A stretch of 64,000 nt of DNA from Hepsetus odoe. Its lineage: Eukaryota; Chordata; Actinopteri; Characiformes; Hepsetidae. This document shows, one piece after another, positions 1-11,815 of the stretch; positions within the stretch are counted from its first letter, which is position 1; every line of letters starts with the position of its first letter. Where the stretch lies: positions 30,119,322 to 30,183,321 of the forward strand of contig CM029372.1 in the NCBI GenBank assembly GCA_017165825.1, read 5' to 3'. The notes below the pieces were generated by a model. That model did not search any database. It saw only the letters and a list, made by a program, of their open reading frames with translations, and was not told where the DNA came from. The translations under genes were made by a program, and so were the position numbers.

Positions 1-559
1 AGGTGCACCTCATGCCCCTCAGCCCCCTCCAGAATTTTTTTCAAAATTCCTCCCCAACACATACTTTTCCAAATCCATTTTCTGCCCCTCTCATTCTTTT
101 CATAGATAGATTTTCTGCCCTTCCCAAAGTTTCCAAATATTCATTTTTGACCCTCACAAACTTTTTCAAAGCAGACCGTTGGCCATCCTCCAACACATAG
201 TCTATTCATCTCCAACACACAGAGCAGGCCTGGAAGATGTTAATGTGTTGGGCGTGGTAGTATCTGCGTCAGATCCCGTCTGACTTGTTCAGCTCTGGCA
301 TGGAGTTTGAAATCTCCCTCCAGCCTTATTGTGACGTAAAACACACACATGCATTCATGGGTGAGTTAGTTTGTGGAGATACGGGTGTTTGATCTAGTGG
401 TACTTAACGATACTTAAACCGTTGTAATCATGAAAATCATTTTCTAAAATTTTTTAACCTTAATTTCGCGACCACTTGAAACAGTAAGTGAATAAATTAA
501 GGATTTATTCTGCAAAAAAAAAATAAAAAACACCTCAAAATTCCACCTTATTTTATGGG
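1..559. other. Unassigned sequence
   Basis: Pyrimidine-rich and AT-rich; the short 65-codon plus frame at 3-200 is low complexity. Nothing recognised. Confidence 0.5.
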
Positions 560-895
560 GCAGCCGTGGCCTAAAATTTAGGGATTAAGCCCCAGGATCG
601 GCAGGTTGTGAGTTCAAATCCTGGACTAGTAGATTACCGTCCCAATCCCTGCTCTTTGGACTAGTAGATTACCGTCCCAATCCCTGCTCTTTGGACTAGC
701 AGATTACCGTCCCAATCCCTGCTCTTTGGACTAGTAGATTACCGTCCCAATCCCTGCTCTTTGGACTAGTAGATTACCGTCCCAATCCCTGCTCTTTGGG
801 TGCTGGATATGGTGTGTGTGGGTTAAATGCAGAGAAAGAGTTTAATTTTGGTTCACTGTGTGCAGTGACGGTCACTTTCACTTAACTTTAACTGA
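560..895 (+). mobile_element. tRNA-derived SINE (family A) with internal array
   Basis: Head ggggcagccgtggcctaaaa with B box gagttcaaatcc, then a fivefold 35-bp array (separate entry), then the normal 3' body (gggttaaatgcagagaaaga, cagtgacggtcactttcact). Confidence 0.85.
623..797 (+). repeat. 35-bp tandem array, five copies, inside a SINE
   Basis: Units begin ggactagtagattaccgtcc at 623, 658, 693, 728 and 763, near-identical (one agtag to agcag change in the third). The unit corresponds to the SINE body between the B box and the atggtgtgtgtgg segment. Confidence 0.95.
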
Positions 896-1419
896 CCAAT
901 AAAACCAATAGACAACAATATTAGACAACATACCACATTCAGAGTTAATGTGACCCAACATTATTTTTATAACAGAGGTTTCTGCTCACAGAATAACAGC
1001 TTGCCATGATGTAGACCATTCTGTCAAATACTGATACAAGAATCAGCATTGTTTTGTGACAATATAACCACCACGATCCAAACCAACCCCTTGCTGATAA
1101 ATCATCATCATCAATGTGCTCCAGGAACAATAAAGCCTAAACTCTGAGCAGCACCATGAGCTAGTTCTCCCCTCTCATTCTCTTCAAAGACAGATTTATG
1201 CCCTTTCCAGACTTTTCAAAGAAGAATTAAATCAGGAGAAAAATTGTCAGTTTGCAAATATGACCACCATGGTCTAAACTGACCCTGGAGGAAGATGTGA
1301 TCGTGGTCATTATTTAATTGTGGGCAGCATCATTTCACAATTCCAAAGCTTGGAACAGAACCGGCTGCAGAGTGTTGTGAAGTAAAAAATAAGTTCTTCA
1401 GATGAGCTATTTTACCCTG
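896..1419. other. Unassigned sequence
   Basis: No ORF above 61 codons and no element ends seen. Confidence 0.5.
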
Positions 1420-1625
1420 AAGACACTCAGAGACACGTGGAGCTTCACTGGTGGGTTTGGAGAAGAACTACAATGAGTAATTTGTATTGCAGACGTTTAC
1501 ATCAATCATGTTGACAAAGGAGTCTCTAATTTAGGAGATTAGTAGACAACAGACACGGCATCGTGTGTCCTCAGATGACAAAAGACAGTTTATCTGTGAT
1601 TTGACCATTTCTCTAACATTTCTGC
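1420..1625 (+). repeat. Local repeat block, copy 1 (left part)
   Basis: gacgtttacatcaatcatgt, tgacaaaggagtctctaatt, gtagacaacagacacggcat match 5690-5815. Followed by the Tc1 at 1727. Confidence 0.7.
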
Positions 1626-1726
1626 ACCAATAAATGGACTTCATGGACTTCAAAATGCTTCATGGGTCATGGATCAGAGCTGCTGGCAGTGTTGGAGAAT
1701 GGAACCAGTTGAGAAGAATGATGGTA

Positions 1727-3326
1727 TTTGTGCTTTGCAAAAGTATTCACCCCCCTTGGCATTTTTCATGTTCATGTACTGGGAATTTTGGCCCGTTCTT
1801 CACAGCTGCTCCAGCTCCTTCATATTGGATGGTTTTCGCTTGTGAACAGCAATCTTCAAGTCTGACCACAGATTCTCAATTGGACTGAGGTCTGGACTTT
1901 GACTGGCCGTTCCAACACATTGAAATGTTTCCCCTTAAACCACTGGAGTGTTGCTTTAGCAGCGTGCTTCAGGTCATCGTCCTGCTGGAAGGTGAACCTC
2001 CGTCCCAGTCTCACATTACAGGCAGACTGACAGGTTTTCTGCAAGAATGTCCCTGTATTTAGCACCATCCATCTTTCGCTCGACTCAGACCAGTTTCCAG
2101 TCCCTGCTGCTGAAAAACATCTCCACAGCATGATGCTGCCACCACCATGTTTCACTGTGGTGATGGTGTTCTTGGGGTGATGATGTGTTGGGTTTGCGCC
2201 AGACAGCATTTTCCTTGGTGGCTGAAAAATTCAATCTGACCAGAACACCTTCCTCCATACATCTGAGGAGTCGCCCAAAGGCCTTTTGGCAAACTCTAAA
2301 CATGCCTTCTTATTTTTAGTAAGTGAAAGTGGTTATTCTTGTCATTGTGAGAACACACAGTACAGTACACGGTGAACCACAATGAAATTGGACCTCTGCA
2401 TTTAACCCTTGCCCAAACACAAACTGCAGGGGGCAGCTATGAAAGCACCCAGGGAGCAGTGATGGGGATGGTACCTTGCTCATGGGTACCTCAGGGCAAC
2501 CTACTGGTAAGGGGTTTGAGCCCACAATTTTCTGATCCTGTGGCCGACTCCCTAAACACTAGGCCACCGCTGCCTAAGAGTGGCCATCACATTAAGTAAT
2601 GGCCACTCTTCCTGAAGCCCAGCTCTGTGGAGTGTAGGGCTGATTGTGGTCCTGTGGACAGATGCTCCAGTCTCTGCTGTGGAACTCTGCAGCTCCTTCA
2701 GGGTTCCCTCTGGTCTCTGTGCTGCCTCTCTGATTAATGCCCTCCTTGCCCAGTCTGAGTTTTGGTGGGTGGCCCTCTCTTGGCAGGTTTGTTGTGGTAC
2801 CATGTTCTTTTCATTTGAAGATAGTGGATTTGATGGTGCTCTGGGGGATCATCAAAGATTTGGATATTTTTTTATAACCCGACCCTGACTTGTACTTCTC
2901 CACAACTTTGTCCCTGACTTGTTTGGAGCTCCTTGGTCTTCATGGTGTGATGCCTCTTGCTTAGTGGTGTTGCAGCTTCTGGGGCCTTTCAGAAAAGGTG
3001 TGTTTTTACTGATAGATCATGTGACTCTAAGATTACACACAGGTGAACTTCATTTCACTAATTATGTGACTTTTGAAGGTAATTGGTTGCACCAGGACTT
3101 TTTAGGGGCTTCATGGCAATACAATACATATGCACATGCCAATTTTCAGTTTTACATTTTTTAGAATAATTTTTTATATATATATTTCTCATTTCACTTC
3201 ATCAACTTAGGCTATTTTGTGCGGCTCTATCACATAAAATAAGATTAAGAAACCTTTAAATTACAGGTTGGAATGTAACAAAATAGGTTAAAAGCCAAAG
3301 GGGGTGAATGCATTTGCAAGGCACTG
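1727..3326 (-). mobile_element. Tc1-like DNA transposon, degenerate, interrupted by a SINE
   Basis: Inverted ends tttgcaaaagtattcacccc (1734) and gggtgaatgcatttgcaagg (3302) are flanked by TA at 1725-1726 and 3327-3328. The minus strand keeps transposase pieces: an HTH-like LKELQSSTAETGASVHRTTI (2552-2803) and [20 protein letters not shown] (1856-2209). The C-terminal DDE segment is frameshifted. The 2320-2585 SINE splits the transposase. Not active. Confidence 0.9.
2320..2585 (-). mobile_element. tRNA-derived SINE (family A) inserted in Tc1 transposase
   Basis: Reverse strand: ggcagcggtggcctagtgtt (A-box region), a gggctcaaacccc-like B box, a conserved body (ggtacc, agcaaggtacc) and a tail gtgaaagtggttattc on plus. 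Family A recurs throughout the window. Flanking sequence resembles a short duplication (about ttagtaa). Confidence 0.85.
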
Positions 3327-3339
3327 TATGTGCCTGTCT

Positions 3340-3535
3340 GTGGTTCTTCTGAGGTTTGATAAGATTTTGTCTTTGGTCCCGAAGATCCATCAGATGTAAT
3401 TGTTCTGTCAGAGGATTCGTCTCAAGGGGTCGAGGTGAAAGGACAGATGGTGAGCTGGACCAACTGATGCTCTGATTTAGTTTAGATTCTGTTTTAGGAT
3501 CATTATCACAACATTTCACACCAAACCCAGTCTGG
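3340..3535 (+). repeat. Local repeat block, copy 1 (right part)
   Basis: gaagatccatcagatgtaat, gaggattcgtctcaaggggt match 5860-5915. The Tc1 insertion separates it from the left part. Confidence 0.7.
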
Positions 3536-3572
3536 ATTAGTTTGCTGATTTAAAGAGATTTTAATTAGTGCA

Positions 3573-3575
<3 letters not shown>

Positions 3576-3627
<52 letters not shown>
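3576..3627 (+). repeat. (CT)n microsatellite
   Basis: Pure ct run of about 50 bp. Confidence 0.95.
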
Positions 3628-3929
3628 ACCCAGATCTGGACTACATTCATAAAACAACAATGACAATGTGAGTGGAACAAAAAGCTACAAGTTAATCATC
3701 TAAAACCAGTATTCACAAAGCTCTTCTCCTGAGGCAGGTAATTTAGAACTGAACCACTGCCAAAACATGCTGCCGTAAGTGTCCCTGAAAAGAACTTCCG
3801 TGTGTCTTTCTAGGCATTTTCACACTCTCCGTGTCCTCAGAAGCCTCAGATCCTTCTGCAGGTCTCATTGTGCTTTGTGTAAATGCTCTGGTTGATTTGT
3901 GAATTGAAAAAGAAACCTTTTTCTTCAAG

Positions 3930-4330
3930 CTTCACTGGCTGCCTGTTTAATGTCACCTTTGGTTTAAATACTCCTCTTTACATCTAAAGCCCTTCATGGC
4001 CTCGCTCCTCACTATCTCCCAGAATTACTCCAGCTATCTTCTCCCACCTGAAACCTCAGATCTTCCTTTTCTAACCTGCTGTCTGTCCCTAAATTCAGTT
4101 GTCCTTTATGGACTCCAGAGCATTTAGAGTTGCAGCTCCCAAGCTGTGGGACTCCCTCTCTTCCACAAAACCTTGGAGAAATTAAAACTCTACCCTCTTT
4201 TATAATCCAATTAAAACTTATCTATTCTCTCTCCTCCATTTTGGTTACCTGAATTTTTTTTTCTCTCCCCCATACACTCCCAAATTGTGAAGCAACCTTG
4301 GTTTTGTGAAAGGCACAATATAAATGCAAC

Positions 4331-4362
<32 letters not shown>

Positions 4363-4363
4363 G
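3930..4363 (+). mobile_element. CR1/L2-superfamily LINE 3' end with (GTT)n tail
   Basis: Plus-strand frames give LHWLPV, LHLKPFMASLLT and SCSSQAVGLPLFHKTL, the conserved C-terminal pattern of CR1/L2/Rex-type RTs (LHWLPV, TFKALHGLAPSYL, VAAPKLWNSLP). It ends in caatataaatgcaacttg and a (GTT)n run at 4327-4362. Truncated and frame-broken. Confidence 0.72.
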
Positions 4364-4552
4364 ATGCTCTCAATAACCAAAAAGCCATGTTTTTCCAGCA
4401 CTAAGGGGGGAATTTGCAGACAGTCATATGTGAAGAGAAAGACATGTGGGATTTTATAAGTGGAGCAAAGTAAAGCATTTCATTATGACAGCCCAGGAGT
4501 GTAAAAGGTGATGCCAATCACACAGAGTCACGCCTACTAGAACTGAAGTCAC

Positions 4553-5420
4553 TAAAGATCAGGTGTTTGGTGAGTTGTATGAGAGGATGGACAGTAAAGA
4601 GGGAGAAAAGGACCTTTACTGACTGACCTTTACTTGGCTTGACAGAGAGACAGATCTGGGGAAGATGTGCAGCAGGTCAGGGCGATTAAAGATAGAAATG
4701 GAAACGTACTCACAGGTGAACAGATGTTGACCAGATGGAAGGAGAACTTTGAGGAGCTGATGGATGAAGAAAATGAAAGAGAGAGAGGATTGGATGATGT
4801 GACGGTAGTGAACCAGGAAGTGCAGCAAATAGGCAAGATGGAAGTAAGGGCAGCGATGAAGAGGATGAAGAATGGAAAGGCTGTTGGACCAGATGACATA
4901 CCAGTGGAAGCATGGAGATGTTTAGGGGAGATGGCAGTGGAGTTTCTGACCAGATTGTTTAACACAATCTTGGAAAGTGAGAGGAGCCTGAGGAGTGGAG
5001 ACGAAGTGTACTGGTACTGATCTTCAAGAATAAGGGTGATGCACAGAGCTGTAGTAACTATAGAGGGATAAAGTTGATCAGACACAGCATGACGTTCTGG
5101 GAAAGAGTCGTGGAAGCAGGTTAAGAAAAGAGGTGATGATCAGTGAACAGCAGTATGGGTTCATGCTGAGAAAGAGCTCTGCAGATACAATGTTTTTCCC
5201 TGAGGGTGTTGATGGAGAAGTACAGAGAAGGTCAGAAGGAGTTACATTGTGTCTTTGTGGACTTGCAGAAAGCAGCTGACAAGGTGCTTAGAGAGGAGTT
5301 GTGGTTTTGTATGAAGAAGTCTGGTGTTACAGAGAAGTGTGTGAGAGTAGTTCAGGATATGTATGATGACAGTGTAACAGTGGTGAGATCTGCAATTGAT
5401 GGATGGAAGGTTCCCTTCCA
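4553..5420 (+). mobile_element. RTE-like LINE fragment (RT N-terminal half)
   Basis: Plus-strand reading gives LTRWKENFEELMDEENERER, then KNGKAVGPDDIPVEAWRCLG, then KELHCVFVDLQKAADKV with frameshifts between. Ends abruptly where a SINE begins at about 5428. Same family as 34215-35790. Confidence 0.85.
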
Positions 5421-5427
5421 TGTTCAT

Positions 5428-5637
5428 TTTTACATTTACATTTACATTTACGGCATTTAGCAGACGCTCTTATCCAGAGCGACTTACAGGTCCTAATTAC
5501 AGAGACAGTCCCCCCTGGAGACACTCAGGGTTAAGGGTCTTGCTCAGGGACCCAGTGGTGGTAGTGCCAGAGGTGGGATTCGAACCGGGGACCTCTTGAT
5601 CCAGAGGTCCGTAAGCAAGTACCCTACCACTAGACCA
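5428..5637 (-). mobile_element. tRNA-derived SINE (family B) with L2-like tail
   Basis: The plus strand starts with the tail (tttacatttacatttacggc, agcagacgctcttatccaga) and ends with the tRNA-like head. Reversed, this gives tggtctagtggtagggtact (A box) and ccccggttcgaatcc (B box). The aaatgtaaatg tail resembles L2 3' ends. Confidence 0.88.
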
Positions 5638-5679
5638 AAAAAGAACAAGCTGTTAAAATACCATCGAAACGCAGGCCCT

Positions 5680-6085
5680 GCTCCCCATAGTGACGTTTAC
5701 ACCAATCACGTTGACAAAGGAGGGTGTGATTATGGGATTAGTAGACGACAGACACTAGATTGCATGTCTTCAGACAACAAAAGACATTGTTTATCTTTGA
5801 TTTGACAAATTTGAATTTAAACATACTGCTTGCCTTGGGCCACAACCCATCCCAGTCTCTAAGATCCATCAGATGTAATTGGACTGTCAAAGGATTCATC
5901 TCAAGGGGTGAAAGAAGAGATGGTGAGTCAAAATATGTACATACGGCTGCATGTAAGGCAACATGGGGCTGATTTAGCTGACATTTAATATTTTAGCATC
6001 ATTGCTTCCCATATAAACCATCAGAGACATGTGGTGCTTCACTGGTGAAGATTAAATGACTTAATTTGTGTTGGCGACGCCTGGT
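5680..6085 (+). repeat. Local repeat block, copy 2 (uninterrupted)
   Basis: Holds both parts in one piece without the Tc1, giving the likely pre-insertion arrangement. Confidence 0.68.
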
Positions 6086-6145
6086 TCCATTCACCACCAT
6101 CATAAAGAGATCTGTACCAATACTCACCTACATACAGCTGTAAAG

Positions 6146-6147
<2 letters not shown>

Positions 6148-6177
<30 letters not shown>

Positions 6178-6226
6178 TTCTCTCTGTCTGTGTCACTGTC
6201 TGTCTGTCTCTCTCTCTCTCTCTCGC
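6148..6226 (+). repeat. (CT)n / (CTGT)n microsatellite
   Basis: Compound run of ctgtctgtct and ctctctct. Confidence 0.93.
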
Positions 6227-7482
6227 CACCATAATTCAGTTACAGTGAGCCTTCGTGTTTGTAATCTCACACTCATCGCTGCTTTAATTCTTCTCTCTTT
6301 TACTCTTTTAATTTAAAGGAGTGTATCAATAAGGTATCGTTTTGGAATCAGTATTGAGGTGAAGGTACTGGTGTGACAAGTGGGCTGGAAAAGCAGGCTC
6401 GAGATGTCAGATGATTGAGCTAAAGCTTGCACAAGTTTACTTCAGCTACTTACTTCAATCCACACCTGTTTTCTTTTTTCTCCTACTGTTTCATCACTGT
6501 CTGTGAATAAGACACAGACCTCAGACACTCCCTGCCAGGAGCAGTCAGCCATGTTTCGGGCTCCGGTTACGTGCTGCATCGTAAAGGCTGCGCTGTGAAC
6601 GGGTGTGTGTGGGCCTGCATTGAGTAATCTGATTTAAAACTGTGTCGAAATGAGAGAGAGACGATGCAAAGAACCATGCAGGGACTGTTATCCAGCAATA
6701 ACAGCTGAAGAAAAGATCAATTGGCATGATGAGGGTAGATAAAACATTTAAAGGAAAGGAAATAAAACACGAGACACATTTAAATTACAACAGAATTCAA
6801 AATATTAATATGAAGGACCGCTATGGCCATGGAAAGCAAAGAACAGCAGGAAGGGACCCTGTTGGAGAGTAAATGAATAAATGGACCCATGATCTCTATC
6901 AGTTCTTTCTTTAGAGAGTTCTTCTGTCTAATTTGATAAGTTAATCAGAACAAGCTCAGAAAACGTGATCATTTGTGTGAAAGGATTTTGAAAAACCCAT
7001 GTGTCCCCAAACTTTTGAAGACCTTTCTCAGGTACTTCTCGCTGCTCTTTCAGGTCCACTTCAGATGAAGGACTTTGCTTTAAGAGCCCTCGAACCCCCT
7101 CTAGGAGCTCTGCAGAGAGACCCAACCTCTCCCCTCTTAAAGTCTCAAACCAGACTGTCCACACTGGGATTCCACTCCACCTTTAAGGCTTTTGTTCTTT
7201 TAAAAGTTTTTTTTTTTTCAGTACAGCCCACAAAATAATGTTTAGGGATGTCCACAACACTCACAACAGGACTAATGCTTTTTTTTCTTTTTTTATCATT
7301 AGATCTTCCAAAGTGTTTTGGCTGCATTTGTATTGTTTTTCAGTCATTTTTAAAAAGCTTTATTGTATCTTTAGCTTTTATTTTATTTTATCAATTATAA
7401 AATAATGAAGAAAAAAAAGAAGAATGTTTACAGTAATTTTTCAAAATGTGATTTTATATATATATATATATATGTATGTATA
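6227..7482. other. Unassigned sequence
   Basis: Mixed unique sequence, homopolymer T tracts near 7208 and 7280, (TA)n at 7456. No gene seen. Confidence 0.5.
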
Positions 7483-7555
7483 TGGAGGAAGATGCAGAGG
7501 ACAGAAAGAAATGATGGAAACAAAACGGGAGCAGCCGAAAGAAGAAGACAAAATA
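7483..7555 (+). mobile_element. RTE-like LINE 3' end fragment
   Basis: Contains aggaagatgcagaggacag, the family's 3'-terminal sequence, ending in a gaaagaagaag tail. It lies head-on to the oppositely oriented piece at 7625-8105. Confidence 0.65.
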
Positions 7556-7624
7556 GAAGTTATTGTTTTTATTCTTTTTATTGGCACCCTTTTACAGCAG
7601 TTTGAAGTGCCTTACAAAGAGTGC

Positions 7625-8105
7625 AAATCTTCTTCCTTCCTCTCGGACATTGCAGATGTCACTGGTATATCATGCAGTCCAACAGCCTTTCCATTCTTCA
7701 TCTTCTTCATCGCTGCCCTTACTTCCATCTTGTTTATTTGCTGCACTTCCTGGTTCACTCTTCTCACATCATCCAGTCTTCTCTCTCTTTCAATCTCTTC
7801 ATTCATCAGCTCCTCAGAGTATTCCTTCCATCTGGTCAACACGCTCTGTTCACCTGTGAGAACGTTTCCATTTCTATCTTTAATCGCTCTGACCTGTAGC
7901 ACATCTTTCCCGGATCTGTCTCTCTGTCTAGCCAATCGGTAAAGGTCCTTTTCTCCCTCTTTACTGTCCAACCTCTCATACAATTCACCAAACACCTTAT
8001 CTTTGGCCTTCACCACTGCTTTCTTCACCCTGTGGTTCATCTCCTTGTACCCCTTCCTGATGTAACCCTCCACATTTGTCCGAATTTGGGACCGGCACAA
8101 AAAAA
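7625..8105 (-). mobile_element. RTE-like LINE fragment, region before the RT, reversed
   Basis: One minus-strand frame (7612-8100) reads NVEGYIRKGYKEMNHRVKKA, then DKVFGELYERLDSKEGEKDL, LTGEQSVLTRWKEYSEELM and MKNGKAVGLHDIPV. This joins the family's 5' untranslated segment to the region before the RT, skipping the endonuclease, so it is an internally deleted copy. Confidence 0.82.
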
Positions 8106-9334
8106 TAGACTGGCTTGTGCATCCCTAGTGGCTGAGTTGCCTTCCAAAAAGTACAAATAAAGAATAAAAAACATGAAAGATTCAAGAAGGTAAAAAAAAA
8201 AAATGAATAAAGATGCTTGCAGTGAGTAAAAATTTTAAACATAAGATCAAAACAATGTGAAAAGGCAATAAAAGTGCTTTAATGTACCTGTTTCAGGTGC
8301 AGTAAAAGAGAATATACACAGCTTCCTTTTTATCTAAGGAATAAAGTGAGGCTGGGCAATGATCAGGTAAGAGTAAAACTCACCTATTTTTCTGCAGAAA
8401 ATCACCTAATCATGAGGGATGTTCACCCCTTTCGGGGAGAAATACAAGAAAAATGAACGAAATGGACCTTTAGTGACTCTGGTTTGAAACACACACCTGG
8501 TTTGGACACATTCATAGAGTTTTTTTATCCTATCTTAAATTAAAGATAATTATATTGGTTCAAATCCCAGATCAGCAGGTTGCCCTGAGGTACCATTTAG
8601 CAAGGTACCGTCCCCATCACTGCTGCATGGTGTGTGTGGGGAAATGCTTTTGGTTGTGTCTCACAGTGTGTGGTTTCACAATGATAGTCACTTTCTCTTA
8701 TATAATTTTTCTTACTTTAGAATACTTTTTAGATCATTGCGAAGACATTAGCTTTGTAAAATAACATCTTTGGAAATATACAGTGAATAAAAGCTTGCAG
8801 GGCCCTTCCTTTGACTTGATGCACCTTTAACTCTGAAACTGCTTCATCAGAAGCTTCATTGGAGACTTTTTCAACAACACAAGAGAAGATACAGATCTGA
8901 TCACAAGGTGCTGACTCAGAAAACCCTTTTCAGTATGAACTCTTTAGTTTTGTAAAGAAATCAGGCATAACACTATATTTAACATAGCTGGATGTTGAAG
9001 GACATTCACTCTGGTGTGTCCAGACATCCATTCGGTGGTTCTGTTGGTAAATGGAATATATTTGATAAAGTGCAGGAGGGCAGATTGGCTTCAATCTCTG
9101 TGTTTATTCTCTTATCAAACGTCCTGTGATGAAAACATGACATACAGAACAGAGTCATGTTTCCTGAAGCAGCAGAACAGGTTGAGTCATGTTGGGACAT
9201 GCGTCAGGCAGCGTTCCTGAGACACAAAGCATCCCTCCATCAGTACTTTGGCATGTGAGTTTTTAAATGACAGGAGGAACATCACGACTTCTGCAGGTAT
9301 TTACGTTGGGAGAGAATTTAAATGGTACCTGACA
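8106..9334. other. Unassigned sequence around a SINE
   Basis: Apart from the SINE at 8545-8715 I see no gene or element. Confidence 0.5.
8545..8715 (+). mobile_element. SINE family A, 5'-truncated
   Basis: Begins at the B box ggttcaaatcccag and continues through ccctgaggtaccatttagca and tggtgtgtgtggggaaatgc to cacaatgatagtcactttct. Confidence 0.8.
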
Positions 9335-9452
9335 TCCGTGCTGACAGACAGACAGACAGACAAACAGACAGGTACATAGATCGACAGGCATGGATGGATA
9401 GCTGGACAGATGGGTGGACAGACAGACAGACAGATCAATAGATAGACAGATA
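9335..9452 (+). repeat. (GACA)n-type degenerate microsatellite
   Basis: gacagacagacagac with gata and ggat variants. It accounts for the open frame rich in S, V, C and L on minus at 9263-9463. Confidence 0.85.
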
Positions 9453-9654
9453 TCAGCGCTCATGTGGCCTTGAACCTGAAATGCTGCTGTAAAGTCTGGG
9501 GTGTTTTCCCCAGTTGGTAAACTGTTTTTTTTTTTTTCGCCCCCAGATCACCCACTCAAGTCCACACAGAATTTGTTGAGTTGGAGAAATTAGTGATAAT
9601 GATCGTTTAAAGATGTTCAGAGTGTTTAAGACCCATTCTGAGTGATCCTGAGCC

Positions 9655-9860
9655 CTATACATTTGCATTTATGGCATTTAGCAGACACTCTTATCCAGAA
9701 CGACTTACAATTCCTGATTACTGGAGCAGTCCCCGTGGAGCAACTCAGGGTTCAGGGTCTTGCTCAGGAACCCACTGGTGGTAGAACTAGAGATGGGATT
9801 AGAACCTGCAACCTCTTGGTCCTTAGCAAGCATCCTACCAGTAGACCGCCACCACCATAT
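9655..9860 (-). mobile_element. SINE family B
   Basis: atttatggcatttagcagac, tcttatccagaacgacttac, then reversed head with B box ggttctaatccc and cctaccagtagaccgccacc. Confidence 0.85.
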
Positions 9861-9966
9861 ACAACATCAGAGAGCATCCAGCTGACAGAGCAGCTCCAGA
9901 AAATGCTGACACTCACCATGTGAACATCCTGTCACATGATCACTGTGTATAAACAGTGTCTGTGAC

Positions 9967-9970
9967 CCGT

Positions 9971-9999
<29 letters not shown>
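9967..9999 (+). repeat. (GT)n microsatellite
   Basis: Pure gt run. Confidence 0.93.
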
Positions 10000-10001
<2 letters not shown>

Positions 10002-10143
10002 TCATTTCATCCTTCAACACCACTACAGTTGTATTTGGCCAGTCTACTTTTCTGTAAAGGCTCCCAAACAGCTAGATTTATAAAGACAGATAGCTAGACA
10101 TAGAAAAATATAGAGAGATAGACAGATTTGATAGATTTAAAAT

Positions 10144-10650
10144 AAGTGTGATGCACAGAGCTGTAGCAACTATAGAATGAAAGAGTTGATCAGCCACAGC
10201 ATGACATTATGGGAAAGAGAAGTGGAAGCAGGATAAGAAAAGAGGTGGCAGAGAAGTATATGAGAGTGGTACAGGATAGGTATGAAGGCAGTGTAACAGT
10301 GGTGAGGTCTGCTGTAAGAGTGACAGATGATGACGTCCCTGTGGACAATGATGTTTGTTGATCATATTGTGATCTGTATTGAGAGTAGGGAGCAGCTTGA
10401 GGAGAACCTGGAGGGATCTGCTCTAGAGAGGAGAGGAAGAAGATAGTAGGAGAAAGACAAGACAGATAACATGAAGGATGTTTAGGATGGAGTGGAAAGA
10501 GGAGAAAATTACGGCCACAGAGGAGGTTTATAGATGTGATGAGAGAGGACATTAAGGTGGAGTCGAAGTGAAAGAGGAAGATGCAGAGGACAGGAAGAAA
10601 TGGAAACTGATGATCCTAAACAGAAGCAGCCAAAAGAAAAAAGAAAAATA
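10144..10650 (+). mobile_element. RTE-like LINE fragment, heavily deleted
   Basis: Short collinear pieces of the RT region (tgatgcacagagctgtagca; a FADD-like stretch near 10350) joined to the 3' end and an agaaaaaagaaa tail. No open frame survives. Confidence 0.75.
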
Positions 10651-11204
10651 TAGATAGATATTTAGACAGAAATGCAATGTTTGATGTGTGTGTCTTCTTC
10701 TGTGCCATTATCTGACTCAGAGTAGATATCAAGAGCTATTTATAGTTTAAACATTCATTCTAACAAGAAACTCCTGTGGAACAACAAAAGTACTCTCCAG
10801 CATTTATGATCCAAAACTGTTGCTCAAGAAACGTTTTGTTCAAAAATGTTCTTTGTTGGTTGTAATTGAGCGTATCTTGATGTCATCAAGAAAGAGAATC
10901 TGCAAATCTAATCTATCCTTGCATATTTACAAAGGCTGCTCATTGGCATCATAGACTAGTGTTGCAACATCAACCTTCTTCTCCAATGAGAAGGAAAATG
11001 TGCCGATGTAGAAACCAATATTGCTTCCTGTAGACTTCTTTAAGAGCTGGCCTGCTTTTCCACTGCAAATAGATTATGCAACCACCTGGGTAAATTTTTA
11101 AAACTATGATCCAGCATTTCCAAATTCATCTGCAATTTTCAGAGCCATATTTAAATGGGTTTTCGTTGCTCTAACTGGGGAGAAATGCTTTTGACAGGAA
11201 TGAA
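10651..11204. other. Unassigned sequence between LINE fragments
   Basis: AT-rich; no coding or repeat signature. Confidence 0.5.
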
Positions 11205-11815
11205 ATTCAGTAGCACAAGAACAGAATACATGAGTGTGAATGAAAGGTTGGACAGTGGAGTGGTGAGGATGGAGGGAGTAGAGGTGGTGAAGGTGGAGGA
11301 GTTTAAATACTTCTGGTAGACAGTTCAGGGTAGCGGCAAGTGTGGAAGAGAGGAGAAGAAGAGAGTGCAGGCAGGTTGGAATGGGTGGAGTAGAGTGACA
11401 GGAGTGATCTGTGACAGACGGGGAACAGCAAGAGGTCAGATCAACTATGTTAAAAGGGAGCTGGAGGTGTCAGACGTCAGCTTGAGTTAAAGATGCTGAG
11501 ATTTGCTTCGGGAGGGACGAGGGTGGACATGATTATCAATGAGGATATTGATAATCAGGTTGGATGGTTTTGGAGACAAAATGAGAGTAGTGAGACTGTC
11601 TTGACTTAGACATGTCCAGAGCAGAGGCGAGGAGTACATCAGGAGAAGGATGCAGAGAACGGAGCTGCCAAGAAAGAGAAGAACATGGACAAAGAAGAGT
11701 TTTATGGACATGGTGAGAGAGGACATGCAGGGTGTCCGTGTGAAAGAGGAAAATGCAAAGGACAAGAAGATATGGAGGCAGATGATGCACTATGGTGACC
11801 CCAGATGGAATGGTT
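11205..11815 (+). mobile_element. RTE-like LINE 3' fragment
   Basis: Starts at the segment encoding EYMSVNE-like sequence (gaatacatgagtgtgaatga) and runs to tggtgaccccagatgga. Matches the 3' third of the element at 41307-42757. Broken frames. Confidence 0.8.

Noticed and set aside
623..797. CRISPR-like array
   Set aside because: The units are contiguous with no unique spacers, inside a SINE of a vertebrate genome.
7483..8105. Twin-priming inversion of one LINE
   Set aside because: The order of the sense 3' end and the inverted 5' part is opposite to that expected, so two fragments or a later rearrangement fit better.
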